Source of the DNA: Cryptomeria japonica
Taxonomy: Eukaryota > Streptophyta > Pinopsida > Cupressales > Cupressaceae
Direction: 5' to 3'
Assembly (NCBI RefSeq): GCF_030272615.1
Contig: NC_081409.1
Coordinates: 22,960,406-23,024,405, forward strand
Length of the DNA stretch: 64,000 bases
The notes under the pieces were generated by a model. It searched no databases. It was given only the letters and a program-made list of their open reading frames with translations, and was not told where the DNA came from. Below are positions 22,305 to 33,352 of the stretch, one piece after another; the stretch's first letter is position 1; every line of letters starts with the position of its first letter. The position numbers were made by a program, and so were the translations under genes.

Positions 22305-23708
22305 CTATGTGTAAAACTTGCGAAGGTGCATGCTATTGACAGGATCCTCCAAAGGTTCACCCTCTATAGTTGAGAGTTGATATGCACCAGATCCATATGT
22401 TGTTGTGATGATGTAAGGACCAAGCCAGTTTGGTTCGAACTTGCCCTTCTTCTCTCTGTCTTGTTGATTTTTAAGATTTTCTCTGAGAACTAAGTCACCC
22501 ACCTCAAATGTGCAAGGCTTCACTTTATGATTGTAGCTATGACTCATTCGTTGTTGATAAGCCTTGAGATGATTAAAAGCAGTTTGTCTTCGTTCATCCA
22601 ATAGTTCAAGTTCTTGTAAGCGAGAGACCCTATAGTCTTCATCACTGATAATGTTTTGCAAAGAGACTCGTAAAGAGGGTAACTCGACCTTAATAGGCAA
22701 AATAGCTTTAGTGTCGTAGACAAGTGAATAGGGTGTAGCTCCTATAGGTGTGTGGACGCTTGTGCGGTAAGCCCAAAGTGCGGGATTAAGTTGGATATGC
22801 CAAGTACGGCCAGCATCGTCGACTGTCTTTTTCAAGATTTTAAGGATTGTTTTATTAGACTCCTCAGCTTGACCATTACCTTGGGGGTAATATGGTGTGG
22901 AGAAACGATGGGTAATATGGAAGCGGTCACAGAGTTCACGAACATCCTGATTTTTTAAGGGACGCCCGTTATCAGTGATGATGGAAACAGGAATACCGTA
23001 TCAACAAATGATATAGTTGAGAATGAATGTAGCAATTTGTTTTCCAGTGACTTGTGTAAGAGGCACCGCTTCGATCCATTTTGTGAAATACTTTGTGGCA
23101 GTGATGATGAATTTATGACCGTTGGAAGATGGAGGGTGAATCTTGCCTATGAGATCGAGTCCCCACTGACAAAAGGGCCAAGGAGTCGCAATTGGTTGAA
23201 GTTCTTGCGTTGGCACATGGATGAGGTCTCCATGAAGTTGACACTGCTTACAATTCTTGACAAACTGATATGAATCTTTTTCCATATTGGGCCAATAATA
23301 TCCAGTCCTGATGAGTTTCTTGGCTAAGGTAGGACCACTAGAATGTGGACCACATATCCCTTCATGTACTTCATGTAATGCAATCTGAGCTTCGTCGCTT
23401 TCTAAACATCTAAGAAGAGTGCCATCTAGATCTCGATGGTATAGAATATCGGCTAAAATGACGTATCGAGAAGATTGGCAAATGAAAGTGCGACGTTGGT
23501 TATTGGATACATTAGGAGGTAGGATATTGTCACGAAGGTATGCGAAAATGGCACCATATAACTGGGACTCGGGACCGACAATACATATCATCTCAGTAGG
23601 AGTGATTTCATATGAGGGAACCAAAAGGTTATCCACCAAGAACTCATAGCGGGTCTCATTCAGTGGTAGATCAATTAGTGAAGCAATTGTAGCCATGGCA
23701 TCCGCGGC
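22305..23708 (-). pseudogene. Tat integrase
   Basis: The HHCC zinc-binding part (GPHSSGPTLAKKLIRTGYYW, then FVKNCKQCQLHG) lies near 23240-23370. The catalytic core starts with WGLDLIGKI and KFIITATKYFTKWIEAVPLT near 23080-23190. After a TGA at 23001 (relatives have Arg) come the ITDNGRP and NGQAEESNKTILK blocks with the second Asp and the Glu (about 22850-22975). The C-terminal part at 22305-22835 includes GATPYSLVYDTKAILPIKVE and NWLGPYIITT. It inserts element cDNA into the genome. Confidence 0.88.
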
Positions 23709-24596
23709 TCAATTCTGCTCTCTTGGTATCTGCTCAAAGTCTATCTTCGTGAACTGTTGTTTCAAGTCATCCACCATCCTTTTATAGGGCATTAATTTCT
23801 CATCCTTTGTTTGGTAGTCATTAGTTGCTTGACAAATTACAAGTTGAGAGTCCCCAAAAACACGAAATTCTTGGATCTTCCACTGAACTGCAATCCGTAA
23901 TCCAGTTGTTAATGCCTCATATTCCGCTATGTTATTAGTGCAAGGAAATGATAGTCGATACGATTTTGGTATAGAATCCCCTTGAGGAGTTATGAAGAAG
24001 ATGTCAGCTCCTGCCCCATGCTGTGTGTATGAGTCGTCAAAGTATAGTTGCCAAGGCTTTGCATGTGACACTGTTAAAATGGATTCATCTGGAAATTCTA
24101 AAATTAGAGGAACATCATCTAACATGGGAGCATCTGCTAACTGATCTACGATACCTTGTCCTTTTATTGCTTTTCTGTCCACATACTCGATGTCGAATTC
24201 ACTCAAGAGCATCACCCATTTGGCTAGTCGCCCAGTAAGTGTTGCTTTATTGAGAAGGTATTTCAATGGATCGATCCTTGCAACCAACTTAGTCTTATGA
24301 GTTAGCATGTAATGTCATAATTTATGTGAAGCAAAGACCACAGTGAGACATGCACGCTCAATTGGTGTGTATTTTAGCTCATATCCCACCAATGTGTGAC
24401 TGATATAGTAGATTGTCTTTTCTTTGCCCTCAGCAACTTGTTGTGCTAAGAGTGCCCCTAGTGCTATTGAATTAGCTGATATGTATAGTAATAGAGGTTG
24501 ATCTGGAACTGGTGGATTTAGAAGACAATCTTTGAGTGCCTGGAAAGCTTGTTGACAATTAGCATCCCATTTGAATTTGATGTTTTTATGTGGCAA
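23709..24596 (-). pseudogene. Tat RNase H and second (archaeal-type) RNase H
   Basis: The first RNase H spans about 24250-24596 (FKWDANCQQAFQALK, LLLYISANSIALGALLAQ, LRHYMLTH-type region with Arg replaced by TGA at 24315). The second spans about 23720-24100: WQLYFDDSYTQHGAGADIFF, NNIAEYEAL and FGDSQLVICQ. The D...E...D order matches RNase HI. A tandem second RNase H marks the Tat lineage. The terminal TGA at 23709 falls where relatives have Arg (REQN-stop-AADAMA). Confidence 0.88.
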
Positions 24597-25796
24597 GTGC
24601 TGAAAAGGATTACATTTATCTATAAGTTGTGCTATGAATCTTCGTATGGACTAAAGTCTCCCTTGCAAAGATCGAAGTTGACTGATATTTCATGGTGGTT
24701 GCATCTCTAGGATGGCCTTGACTTTTGCTGGATCGGCTTCGATTCCTCTTTTTGACACAATGAATCCCAGGAGCTTCCCGGAGGTTACTCCAAAGACACA
24801 TTTCTTGGGGTTTAATCTTACTTTTTATTTTTCCAACCGATCAAAGACGACTGAAAGTATGTCCAAATGTGTATCTTTGTCTACTGATTTACCCAAGAGG
24901 TCATCAACATAATCTTCCACAATAACGTGCATGAGATCATGAAAGATAGTAGTCATGGCTCTTTGATATGTAGTGCCTGCATTTTTTAGCCCAAAGGGCA
25001 TGACATTCCAGCAGAAGGTTCCCCAAGGACAAGTAAATGTTGTTTTGTGCTGATCCTCGGATGTGATTTTTATTTGATTGTAACCAGAGAATCCATCCAT
25101 CAAAGATAACATTGCATGACCTGCTGTGAGATCGACAATCAAGTCAATATTTGGTAATGGAAAATCGTCCTTAGGACAAGCTTTGTTGATGTCTCTTAAA
25201 TCTGTACATATTCTGATACTACGATCTGGTTTACTGACAGGCACTAAGTTGGAGATCCATTCGGGATAATCAATTGGGTGTATGAATCCGACATCCAATA
25301 ATTTCTCAAGCTCTGCTTTGACTAATAATGCCACTTGTGGATGCATCTTTATTAATTTATGTTTCACTGGTTTTGCCCCCGGTTTAACTATCAAATGATG
25401 CATTACCAAATCCAGATCCAATCTAGGCATATCAGCGTATGACCATGCAAAGTTGATTTGTCGTTCTATGAAGAAACTTATGAACTTTGACCTTTCTGAC
25501 TCTGTCAAAGATTGAACCAGGAATATGTTGTGTGGAACTTCTTCTGTGCCAATGTTTGTTTTGATAGTCTCCTCTACCAACATGGATGACTTTTCCTCAT
25601 ATGATGCTGGGAGAATGTCGAGCCTTCCATCTTCTGGTGCCTCAGAGAGGTTTTCGCCCTCAGATACATCCTTTCTTTTTACTTTTGTGGGGTCAGACAA
25701 CGCCACAATGTGGTTTTCTCCATAAGACCCCTGATTTGTTTTTATTTTTATATTTTTGCAACTGGAAGGTCCGACACCCTCACCAAAATATGCCAT
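24597..25796 (-). pseudogene. Tat reverse transcriptase
   Basis: Most of the RT is intact in 24825-25796: HPIDYPEWISNLVPVSKPD, IRICTDLRDINKACPKDDFP, LMDGFSGYNQIKI, MPFGLKNAGTTYQRAM and the catalytic EDYVDDLL (YVDD at 24900-24911). It copies element RNA into DNA. The thumb/connection region past the TAA at 24825 carries two more stops (TGA 24690, TAG 24651), the latter in LQGRL-stop-SIRRFIA, where relatives have Gln. Confidence 0.92.
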
Positions 25797-26774
25797 GTTG
25801 TTGAGATCTATAGTGTATCCCGCTTTATGGTCCCCAGGGGGAAGATCATCTTGTATGCCAAGATAGTCAATAAAAGCTTCATCATTTTGGAATGTGTCAA
25901 ACTGTGCAGGTCCTTCATGGTCCCAGTCAATAAGTTGGTGGTGAACAAGGGGAAGGCCTTTGATGTCTTCGAAGTTAGTGGGGCTAAGAGTGAAGATGCA
26001 GTTATATTCAGGTATGTCGAGTTAGTTATCGAGGTCATCATTGGCACTCTTCTCATCAGTCTCAATCGTGAACGAATCCAAATTATCATTACTAGTAGCG
26101 CATTCTGGGACAGGTGTTCTCATTCTATGTGATTTTGACCTAGAACCTAGAGGCAAGGACTGTATGGGATCCTCTGGGGTTGTTTCTTGACCCACTTTGA
26201 ATTTTCTATAAAATTCCTCTTCTTCTGTGGGTTCACCTAGTTTTCTGAATGTCTTGGTGAGCTCATAGTAATTGGTGGATTTGTCTAAACCCCATTCCCA
26301 TTCATTGGAGTCTGTGGAATAGCGATTTTCTTGTTGAATTTTGGCAGCTTTGATTTGTAATGCCTCTTCTGTCTTTTGAGTGTGGACCTTGGAAGTCACG
26401 AAACCAAGTCCCTTCGAGCGTTCCTTTTTGAATGTCAATTCAGGTTGTAAAGGTTCAATGATGCCTTCCTTTCTCAAGCCAAGAGGGCTTTTGCCATCAT
26501 ACCCAAATTTTTGTAGGATCTTGAACCCTTTGCCATACTTTTCACATGGTATGCTGATGTGATCTTGTGTATCATTTTTAGGGTCTTCGTAAAGCATTTT
26601 GTATAAGTCTTCCTCTTCCAGTTCACCCCATCTTTGAAAGATAGTAGGGTCCCATTTGAGTATAATGATAGATACCTTCTTATTAGGATGTGGTCTTCCA
26701 TATTCTTTTGGTGAACTCATAACTTGTTGTAAGCACATGGTTTGATTCAAAGTGTATTCACCCATGCCCTTGTC
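25797..26774 (-). pseudogene. Tat protease-RT linker with G-patch-like segment
   Basis: A hydrophilic linker between protease and RT. At 26448-26534 the glycine-rich YGKGFKILQKFGYDGKSPLG block, with EGIIEPL after it, matches a G-patch-type RNA-binding motif known from Tat elements. Downstream come acidic stretches, a TAA at 26022, and then LVHHQLIDWDHEGPAQFD-like sequence leading to RT. Confidence 0.7.
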
Positions 26775-27314
26775 CTAAAATTTCCCTTTAAGCTCACCTT
26801 GTTTTGAGGTCGAAGGTTTTAATGATTCAGGATCAATGTATGCAAAAGAAGGGACAACTTCCCTATTACTTGGAATAATAGTCTCAGTTTTCAGTCTCAA
26901 GTTATTGCAGTACATGAATAGATTAGGATCACCATTAACTATTATCTCAACTCCATTGTGAGGAAACTTAATGCATTGGTGATATGTAGATGGGACTGCC
27001 CTCATTTCATGAATCCAAGGACGTCCTAGTAATATATTGTATGTGAGATCTAGGTTTAGGACTTGACAAACCACATCCTTCGTAACTGGCCCAACTCTGA
27101 GAGGTAAGGTGATTGTGCCCTTGGATGAACGTTCTTCATCATCATATGCCTTGATGGTAATTTTGTTTGTAGAATTCACAGCTTTATCAGAATATCCCAA
27201 TTGTTTAATAGTGCTCAATGTACAAATGTTTAGACCTGCTCCTCCATCTATCAGGACTCGTTTTATTCGATGTTTGTGTATGAAGGCTTCAATGTGTAAA
27301 GGTGCATTATGTGG
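26775..27314 (-). pseudogene. Tat aspartic protease
   Basis: After the TAG at 27315 the frame reads PLHIEAFIHKHRIKRVLIDG and then GAGLNI (about 27235-27290), the Asp-Gly-Gly form of the active-site loop seen in Tat elements. LGYSDKAVNSTNKITIKAYD and LDLTYNILLGRPWIHEMRAV follow. The second is the conserved flap/C-terminal block ILLGRPW at about 27020-27060. It cleaves the polyprotein in functional elements. It ends at TAG 26775. Confidence 0.85.
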
Positions 27315-28106
27315 CTAACTTATAGAGGCATCATCGGCTTCTGTGAATGTAAGGGAGTGTGGAACAGAAAGGTATCCCACCATGGCTTGAAACTGGTCCA
27401 CGTTCATATCAGTAGGGACAGCAGTGTCTCTCAAGATTTTGTCAAGGATAGCTTTATGCATGGGGGATATGCGTAAGAGCTCAAGGATGGAGATGTGCGT
27501 GGGTGTTTTCCCTAACTGTTCTACAAGGTCATATTCAGGCTTAGTTATCGAGGAAGCGGTGTTTTTAGCTGGAGCACCTTGCAAAATGAATTTACCTCGA
27601 TGAGTTGTAACATTACATTCAGAGGTAGGTTCGGAAGAAGATCCAATGCCTTTTAAGACAATCTTGGGTCTTTGGGTAGAATTCTCAGGCGTTTTGTCCT
27701 TGATGATAATGGTAGAGATATAATTGTCCATCGAAATGTGATTGATAGTTGAATCATAGTTATAGGATGCTCTGGTATAGTTAGTTTGGTCATCTGTGGC
27801 TTTAGATTTTCCTTTGTCATGCTTTGGGAATGGTTCCTTAAACATCTCATGTTCTTGATTGGAAGAGTGTCCTTCGATCTCAATGTCACCTCTATCAATA
27901 AGATCTTGTATGATGTTCTTCAGTCGGTGACAATTTCCTATTTTATGTCCTTTGCTCTTGTGAAATTCACAATACTCGTCATCATTCCACCAATTTGGTT
28001 TGACCTTTGGTTCATATGGAGGAAAATTTGGAACTGTGATTACCTTGTTTGCCACTAGCTTCTTGAAAACTGACTCAAGTGGTTCTCCCAATGGAGTGTA
28101 CTTCCT
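27315..28106 (-). pseudogene. Tat nucleocapsid-like region
   Basis: Contains WWNDDEYCEFHKSKGHKIGN followed by C: a C-x2-H-x4-H-x4-C knuckle at 27930-27971, the variant typical of Tat gag instead of CCHC. It is followed by LIDRGDIEI and a long hydrophilic linker. The segment presumably binds RNA. It ends at the TAG at 27315, just before the protease. Confidence 0.75.
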
Positions 28107-29822
28107 TCATGACTTTGAAGTTGTTTGAGTATTCACTTGATTGTTTGTAGAGCTTGATCCAGAAAAAATGATTTTAGGTCGCACTGTATTGGCATCCACA
28201 ACACCATCATTGACTGTGATCTTGTTTTTATTCCAAAATCTTGGCTTATCTTTTCCTTTATAGTCATCTTTGTTTTCCTTGAATATCTTAATGACTCCTT
28301 GTTCAATTAGGACCTTCTCTATTGCTAAGTCTTTTTCAATGACATCCTTAAAGGTGGACAAACAAGCTTTTCTTAGGTCATAACGAATGTCTTTGTTAAC
28401 ATTTTGGGTGAACATCTCTGCCATTTGTTTTTGTGGAATTTCACAAGAGCATCTACTTGCTAGATTCCTCCATCTTTGTAAAAATGATGAAAAAGACTCT
28501 CCATCCCTTTGCTTGGTGTTGCACAAAGTAGTGACTGATATATCTGTCTCTATGTTGTATGAGAAATGTTGGATAAATGCCTCTGCTAGATCACCCCATG
28601 ACTTAATTCCAGGTGGAAGTTGGGAGAACCATTTCATAGCTTGATCTCCTAAGCTTTGTGGGAATAATCTCATCAAATATGTCTCTTCTGCTGCTACTTC
28701 AATGCAAGCCGTGAAAAATTGTCTTATGTGTGCCTTAGGATCCCCTTTTCCTCTCTACTTATCAAACTTAGGTGTCACAAAGTGTGTAGGAAACGGAGGC
28801 ATTGGAATGCTTTTGTCAAATGGATAGGGACATATGTCTCTCATTGTGTAAGTTGGCTTCGGTGTATTTATGTCCTCCATTCTCTTTTGTAAATCCTTAA
28901 TTTGTTGTTCCAAATTGTTCTTAGATGGAGACCGACTTCTTGGACCATACCCCATTCCTGAAGCACCGAGTGGGGGAAGAGCATGTTGCATATATGGATG
29001 ATATTGATCATACACATGTTCACATGGAGGAGGTCTATAATGACGTTGCGTATATGGACCACTTGGTATAGATTCATGAGGAGGAGCGGAATATCTACTT
29101 TGTCCTTGTATACCATACTCTATAGGAATGTCATGAGTTTGTTCTAATGTGTTGCCCCCAAATTTGACGTGGGGTTTCCTTGTGTCCAAATTTTGAGCAT
29201 GCCTTTGAATATCCAATTGTTTTGGTGGTTGGTCCTTAGCATTGGTATGTGATTGAGTATATTTTTCTGCATAAGACCTCCATAATGGTCTGCGAAGGTG
29301 AGTATCATATGCTTGACCATGTGTGTATGGGACCTCTGGTTTTTGAAACAAAGATGATGGTGATTCAGGCACCATATGTGGTCCTCTATTGCCTCCACTA
29401 TTAGGCCTCCTTTGATCCATGTTGGAGTGAGTTTGTTGCAAAGGTCCATGTTCCATTATTTGAGACATGTCAAAATCATGAGGGATCTTGGCTCCACTTT
29501 GTGCCATCACTTGTAGAAAATATTGTCTATCTCTCCTCATTATTTCCTCAACCAATCGATTGAAATGGGGATTCATAATGGTGTCTTCCACTTCTTCCGA
29601 ATGTACTGAAATATTGTTCATATTGTCATTGTGTGTATTATTGTTGTTTGTAGTGTCCATGTTCTCAACATTTGGAATGTTTCTATAGGCATCCATGTCA
29701 AGTAATGTAGTATGATCAAAATTGAAAATGATATCATTGCCATATTCATAGGAACTCATGTTTGCGGACTCTTGAGCCTCTTTAGCTTCTCTCCTAGATT
29801 TTTGGGAACGGGTTTCAACCAT
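28107..29822 (-). pseudogene. Tat gag
   Basis: The N-terminal 355 residues (28755-29822) are polar with a Pro/Tyr/His-rich middle and a short coiled coil (LEQQIKDLQKRMEDI) near residue 310-325. After the TAG at 28755 the conserved retrotransposon gag core follows (QSLGDQAMKWFSQLPPG, then TTLCNTKQRDGESFSSFLQRW) at about 28440-28670. Gag assembles the virus-like particle in the cytoplasm. A TGA at 28107 separates it from the zinc-binding part. Confidence 0.85.
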
Positions 29823-30315
29823 GAACTAGGTATTGACCAAGATGTGTGAGACTAGATGAATATGGAAAGAGTATGGAAGACCAAGAGTTGGATGGAATGT
29901 AAACGAATCTGAGGAGTACTTGCAATGTCCAAAGTGTAAGACCAAGTATGTATGTAGTAGAGTAGGTGTGGCTTCCAAAGAGATGATAGTTTCTCTTGAT
30001 GAGGTAAGTTGACCTTGACTCTAAGTAAGACCAAATGAGACACAAAGGTGATAGACCTTGATGAGGGACCACTTAGCAAAATGTTGTTGTATGTAATGTG
30101 TTGACAAAGTATGATGAGGACAAGCAAGTGACCTTTTGACTCAAGTTTAGACAAATGTGAATGTAATGTAAGGTGTAAAGCAATGATGGACTTTGTGAGA
30201 CCCAAAGACAAGTTGATTGCTAGATGAAAAACCCCAGAGAGATAACCTAGGAAGCTCAATAAGTCTGAAACTAACTGTTCTTGTTTGCTGAATTATGAAA
30301 GTTTTCAATTTTGAA

Positions 30316-30534
30316 CACAGACGTGCCTGTATATTTCACAGACGCGCTCAAAGGACACAGACTCTATTCTGTCAGACACATACGCGCTTAAATGACACAG
30401 ACGTGGTTCTGTCAGACACAAACACGTTTCTGAGATGCTGTAAATGCAATGTTGCTCAAAAGACATAGACGCGTTTCTGCCCTTCACAGACAAGGTTAGA
30501 TGACATAGACGCTATTCTGTCAGACACAAACGCG
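30316..30534 (-). repeat. Phased motif array, gag-proximal
   Basis: Copies of CACAGACGCG-like words (minus strand CGCGTCTGTG) start at 30316, 30337, 30356, 30377, 30396, 30417, 30464, 30485, 30504 and 30525. Spacing alternates 21 and 19 bp with one 47-bp gap. Same motif and period as the array at 17885-18135, in inverse orientation on the DNA. Confidence 0.8.
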
Positions 30535-31740
30535 TTTCTGCAAACTTTGTGTAATTTTTCCAATCTGTGAAGTTGCTTGTTGTGACCAAATCTAAATGTT
30601 TGACTATTTTTCGTGACAAGAGGACACAGTGTTGATGAGGACTCAATGTTTGCAAGTGTTTAGACTCCAAAATGACTCCAAAAAAAAAAGTATGTTGTTT
30701 GATGTAAAATTGTTTTGCATACACTTGAAGACACAATGTTTTGATGTTTGGTCTTGAATGTTTGATTGTTCAAAAAATAAGTCAAGCACAATTCTTATGG
30801 CTAGCCAAGACAATAGTTGTTGATTCCACATGGAGTTTCCCCTGAGGCTACGCTATTCAGAGCGGATACTTAGATGCTTGACCCCACTGGCTCCACCCTC
30901 GGCACTCACTTCTCGAGGCAGCCAAGCATCAGTCCCCACAAAAACTCCTCGTGGCAAACTTTGTATCTCTACTAAGAACCGTATGTATGTGGGCCGCTAC
31001 CAGAGGTCCGACCTCCTGCCCCAACAACTAGAAGGATTTTGGCTTCTAAAACAAAAAGGTGCTAGTAAGGGCATCCGCTCGTGTGGCCATACATGCGACA
31101 CTTTCAACTCTGTAAATACAGAAGGCTCCTGGCCAGTAGGGGTTACGCCCTACAAATGATCAAATAAATTTGATCAAACGGGTTTATGGGGAGACATAGT
31201 GTCGGTATGAACTAATCAGTACACATTATCCATAGTTTTCACCATGAATACAGTTATTTATAGTGGTTTGGAAGAAGATGGCTTTTCTTTTGCTACCACT
31301 TGAGTCGTTCTCTCCTCACTAGTAGTCCTAATGACCACATGGGGAGACAGACCCTCTAAAGATTAAACAAAAAGAGCCTATTGCTCAAGACACAAAAGAC
31401 AATGGTTCAATTTTAGTGCACCAATTGAAGTGTTTGCTAATCTATGAAAACAAGGCACACAATAAAGATCAAAAACCCTTACCAAGGTCTTGCAACAAAG
31501 ATCTATTAGTAGTTTGGATTGTTTCAAATAATCACCCCTTCCTACAAGCACACAAGTTAGGTAAATTTTAGATCCAAAAGACTGTGAAATAGGGGCCTTC
31601 GACAAAACGATTTTGCTTTCAAAAATAGGCTGCACCAATTTCGTTAGCTAGATCTGAAGATGTTAGCTCAAAATAAACCAAATCTGAAATCTGAATGATG
31701 CAAAATCGAATCAAAGAAAACCCAAAATGTAACAAATTCA

Positions 31741-31981
31741 CACAGACGCGGTTATCAGAAACATAAATGCTATAAAATTTCACAAACGCATCAAAAGCCG
31801 ACACAGACACGGTTCCAGAACACAAACGCGGCTCCTAGACGTAGACATGCCTGAAAACTCCACAGACGCGACTTTCGGAACTTGCAGAAAAATAAAATAC
31901 TGTCGAGGACGCAAATGCGATTCCAGATGTCGCAGACGCAGCAAAAAATCAAAAAACGCGATCCGAAAGTACGCAGACACG
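31741..31981 (-). repeat. Phased motif array, PBS-proximal
   Basis: CACAGACGCG-like words at 31741, 31762, 31781, 31802, 31821, 31840, 31861, 31910, 31931, about 31951 and 31972. Spacing is again 19-21 bp with one 49-bp gap. It lies about 90 bp downstream of the primer binding site in the gag-pol transcript. Confidence 0.8.
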
Positions 31982-32071
31982 AAAATATCAAAATGTTGTC
32001 AAAAATGTCAAATCTGCATCTTCAAAACAGAAAATCTGCAACAAAAAACGTTAAATGCAAAAAGGACAAGA

Positions 32072-32089
32072 GTCCCACCGGGTGTGCCA
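32072..32089 (-). promoter_or_regulatory. Tat primer binding site
   Basis: On the minus strand TGGCACACCCGGTGGGAC lies 3-4 bp after the LTR end CCGTATACA. It starts with TGG, complementary to the CCA end of a tRNA. It is not the tRNA-Met type used by the other elements here; the tRNA species is not identified. Confidence 0.75.
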
Positions 32090-32092
32090 AAA

Positions 32093-32835
32093 TGTATACG
32101 GTGAAAATGGATAACAACAATATTGAAACACTAAATGAATTCAACCACAAAACCCTAGCCTAACAACAACAAAGATCCACCATAACATATGAAGATTACC
32201 TAAAACAATGCAAATCAAATGAAATCACAAAGATTATACCATCACATGTCCAATAGGGTTTGGATCTCCATTCTTCCTATCTCCATTGATCTTGCTTGAT
32301 ATATTTGCTCTCAGATTTTATATATGCACAAGAGCTCAACAAAGAACAGAAATGTGGTTGCAAGTAGGATCGCATGTAAAAGGCGTAGTGTAGTCGAGTG
32401 CGTAATTGAGTTAGTTAGGGTTTGATAACAAAGGAAGCATCTCCTTATATAGAAGACACTATAAGAAATGGAGGGATAAGACTAAGAGGTGTAAAAGATA
32501 AATGGTCGACTATGATTAGAGGGTAGGTAAAAGAAATAATAAAATAATGAGAGGGCAGGTAGTGTATGAATTAAGAGATGAATGGCATGTGTCATTGGAG
32601 AAAAAGGTTAATTAATTAATTAAATAAATAAATATTTATTTAATTAATAGGAGAAGTGGGATCAATTAAATAAATAAGATATTTATTTAATTTAGGAAAG
32701 GATAATTTAAATAAATAAAGGTATTTATTTAAATATGAAATAAGGCTAGAAAAGAATAAATGAATTAATTAAATAAATAAAGATTTATTTAATTAATAGA
32801 AGAATTAGGCTTAAGATAATTAAATAAATAAAGAT
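32093..32835 (-). repeat. Tat 5' LTR, truncated at its outer end
   Basis: Collinear with the 3' LTR from TGTATACGG up to AATAAAGATA at 32835. The outer 36 or so bases present in the 3' LTR (17310-17345, ending GTGTCTACA) are missing and replaced by the 43-bp flanking duplication. It carries the gag-pol TATA box (reverse of CCTTATATA, 32443-32451). Confidence 0.85.
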
Positions 32836-32878
32836 ATGTATGCATAATGTGGACATGCAGTCAAGACATAGTGACTGT
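32836..32878 (+). repeat. 43-bp flanking duplication, right copy
   Basis: Matches 16524-16566 with one difference. It continues directly into PPR-relic sequence TTTGACAAAGACACC. Confidence 0.85.
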
Positions 32879-33352
32879 TTGACAAAGACACCTGAAAGAG
32901 TTTGTATCTCTTGGAATACAATGATTGCAAGATTCACATGAAATCGATTTGTTCAATCGGTTTTAGAGAAAATACAAATAGAGTGTGTGGTGCAAGAAAT
33001 TGTTGGTTAAAGTATGGTTTCTAAAGGAGCCCCTGTCTATTGTCACATATTTCAAAATCCCATTGTATTGAAGGGTTCTTGCAAAAAGAAAAATTGTTAA
33101 AAGAGAATTGTTTTGTAGGAAAATCTTCAATTTACACTTTATATTGACCTTCAAAGTTTGGTAGTCCTCCAACGCTAATGGCTAGTTGCGGGTTATATAC
33201 GAAAGGCAGAAGCACAGTAAAGGCATGTGAACTATTTGATTTATTGTTTCGGATGTATCATCTCATGGAATGAAGCGAAAGGATTGCAGATTGTGAGCAA
33301 AATGGATTTTGCAAGGAAGCTTTCAAAAGCTTTGAGTTTATGAAGAATGCCA

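Larger units (their letters stand above)
22305..29822 (-). pseudogene. Tat gag-pol polyprotein, single frame with in-frame stops
   Basis: All gag and pol domains lie in one minus-strand frame of about 2505 codons, starting at ATG 29822 and ending at TAG 22305. I count eleven internal stops: TAG at 28755, 27315, 26775 and 24651; TGA at 28107, 24690, 24315, 23709 and 23001; TAA at 26022 and 24825. No net frameshift occurs. Several stops fall where the family consensus has Gln or Arg, fitting CAG to TAG or CGA to TGA changes. The product would be a gag-protease-RT-RNaseH-aRNaseH-integrase polyprotein. This copy is non-coding as it stands. The domain parts are listed separately. Confidence 0.88.
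29823..32071 (-). other. Tat gag-pol leader
   Basis: 2.2 kb between the primer binding site and gag without supported genes. It holds two phased motif arrays (described separately). A GC-richer block at 30830-31165 has an open plus-strand frame of 109 codons that I cannot link to any family; it looks like conserved leader DNA. Confidence 0.6.
16564..32835 (-). mobile_element. Tat-lineage Ty3/gypsy element with antisense PMD gene
   Basis: A 16.3-kb element on the minus strand. From right to left it has a truncated 5' LTR (32093-32835), a primer binding site (32072-32089), a long leader, a gag-pol frame (29822-22305), an A-rich tract, and an oppositely oriented plant-mobile-domain gene (17598-20609). 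A polypurine tract and the 3' LTR (16564-17345) follow. A second RNase H after the normal one and a G-patch segment place it in the Tat group (Ogre/TatI-III relatives). Antisense extra ORFs between integrase and 3' LTR, some with plant mobile domains, are known for Tat elements. In-frame stops in both genes make this copy defective. Confidence 0.9.

Noticed and set aside
25710-26132. 140-codon plus-strand frame opposite Tat pol
   Set aside because: It is a shadow of the gag-pol frame on the other strand and has no recognisable domain.
30830-31159. 109-codon plus-strand ORF in the Tat leader
   Set aside because: Lies in the gag-pol 5' leader on the opposite strand, has no known motif, and the GC-rich composition alone explains the open frame.
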